This document shows positions 5,420 through 5,836 of a stretch of 5,836 nt of DNA, piece by piece. Source of the DNA: Bacteroidales bacterium (GTDB lineage: Bacteria > Bacteroidota > Bacteroidia > Bacteroidales > P3). Made by a program: the position numbers and the translations under genes. The stretch spans positions 1-5,836 of the forward strand of contig JAGBSA010000125.1 of NCBI GenBank assembly GCA_017632095.1, given 5' to 3'. A model generated the notes under the pieces. It saw only the letters and a program-made list of their open reading frames with translations. It did no database searches and was not told where the DNA came from. The stretch's first letter is position 1, and each line of letters starts with the position of its first letter.

Positions 5420-5836
5420 TTATCCAACCGAACCTTCAAGGCTTATGCTTAACAATTTCTGAGCCTCAACTGCAAATTCCATTGGCAATTTATTAAGAAC
5501 CTCTTTGGCATATCCGTTTACTATCAAACCAATTGCCTGTTCTTGATTGATACCTCTTTGACGACAATAGAACAATTGGTCTTCCGATATTTTCGAAGTA
5601 GTAGCTTCGTGTTCTACTATTGAGGATTGATTTTCTACTTTTATGTATGGGAATGTGTGTGCCCCACATGTATCACTCAAAAGCAAAGAATCACATTGCG
5701 AATAGTTTCTTGAATTTTCTGCAGCTTTGTTTACACGCACCAACCCCCTATATGAGTTTTGACTTTTGCCTGCTGAGATACCTTTACTTATGATTGTACT
5801 CTTCGAATTCCTGCCTATGTGCAACATTTTCGTACC
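5420..5836 (-). CDS. sufB: SufB, Fe-S cluster scaffold subunit (C-terminal part; 5' end beyond window)
   Basis: Scaffold subunit of the SufBCD complex, on which Fe-S clusters are assembled from sulfur delivered by the SufS cysteine desulfurase. Only the last 138 codons are inside the window. The reading frame stays open to the right edge (GTK precedes the Met at 5827), so that Met is internal, and the full protein should be near 480-495 residues. The fragment matches the SufB C-terminus closely: [54 protein letters not shown] and the ending [18 protein letters not shown]. By my recollection of E. coli numbering, the Cys in QCDS corresponds to Cys405 and the His-Glu in EHEATT to His433/Glu434, residues needed for cluster assembly; all are present. 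Downstream lies a glycosyltransferase rather than sufC, which is unusual for a SUF operon. Confidence 0.96.
   Translation of the reverse strand, partial: GTKMLHIGRNSKSTIISKGISAGKSQNSYRGLVRVNKAAENSRNYSQCDSLLLSDTCGAHTFPYIKVENQSSIVEHEATTSKISEDQLFYCRQRGINQEQAIGLIVNGYAKEVLNKLPMEFAVEAQKLLSISLEGSVG

Noticed and set aside
5825..5827. The ATG at 5827 as the start of a separate 135-residue gene
   Set aside because: The frame continues upstream with GTK, which matches the interior of SufB, so this Met is internal to a gene cut by the window edge.

Overview
The window looks like chromosomal DNA of a member of the Bacteroidota, most likely Bacteroidales. The DNA is A+T-rich, start codons lack Shine-Dalgarno sequences and have A-rich leaders instead, and there is a good Bacteroidetes-type -7 box (TAnnTTTG). 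The gene content also fits: an exported Cys-nucleophile amidase, a small outer-membrane beta-barrel ending in Phe, and a SUF Fe-S gene. I see no mobile element, tRNA, rRNA, CRISPR array or phage gene.

Layout. On the left (50-802, minus) is an NfsA/FRP-type flavin nitroreductase. It diverges from an exported choloylglycine hydrolase/penicillin V acylase family amidase (1089-2171, plus). The 286-bp spacer between them (803-1088) holds no gene but is dense in structure. It contains a convincing promoter for the nitroreductase, an 18-bp AT-rich palindrome, an array of about four 21-bp units carrying the 9-mer AAAACGAAG three times at exactly 21-bp spacing, and a second palindrome overlapping the last unit. 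A hairpin terminator at 2197-2228 separates the amidase from five genes that run leftward on the minus strand and converge on it.

In transcription order those five are sufB (C-terminal part only; the gene runs off the right edge), a GT9 heptosyltransferase-like glycosyltransferase, mazG, a glyoxalase II/YcbL-like metallo-beta-lactamase-fold hydrolase, and a small outer-membrane beta-barrel protein. Gaps are 39, 22, 44 and 19 nt with no convincing internal promoter, so they could be one transcript ending at the shared terminator. Their functions (Fe-S assembly, envelope glycan synthesis, nucleotide-pool cleaning, thioester or sulfur-type hydrolysis, outer membrane) look like general housekeeping rather than one pathway.

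No coding region looks like a new system. The least explained part is the repeat- and palindrome-rich regulatory region at 899-1018, which suggests cooperative binding of an unidentified regulator between the nitroreductase and amidase genes.
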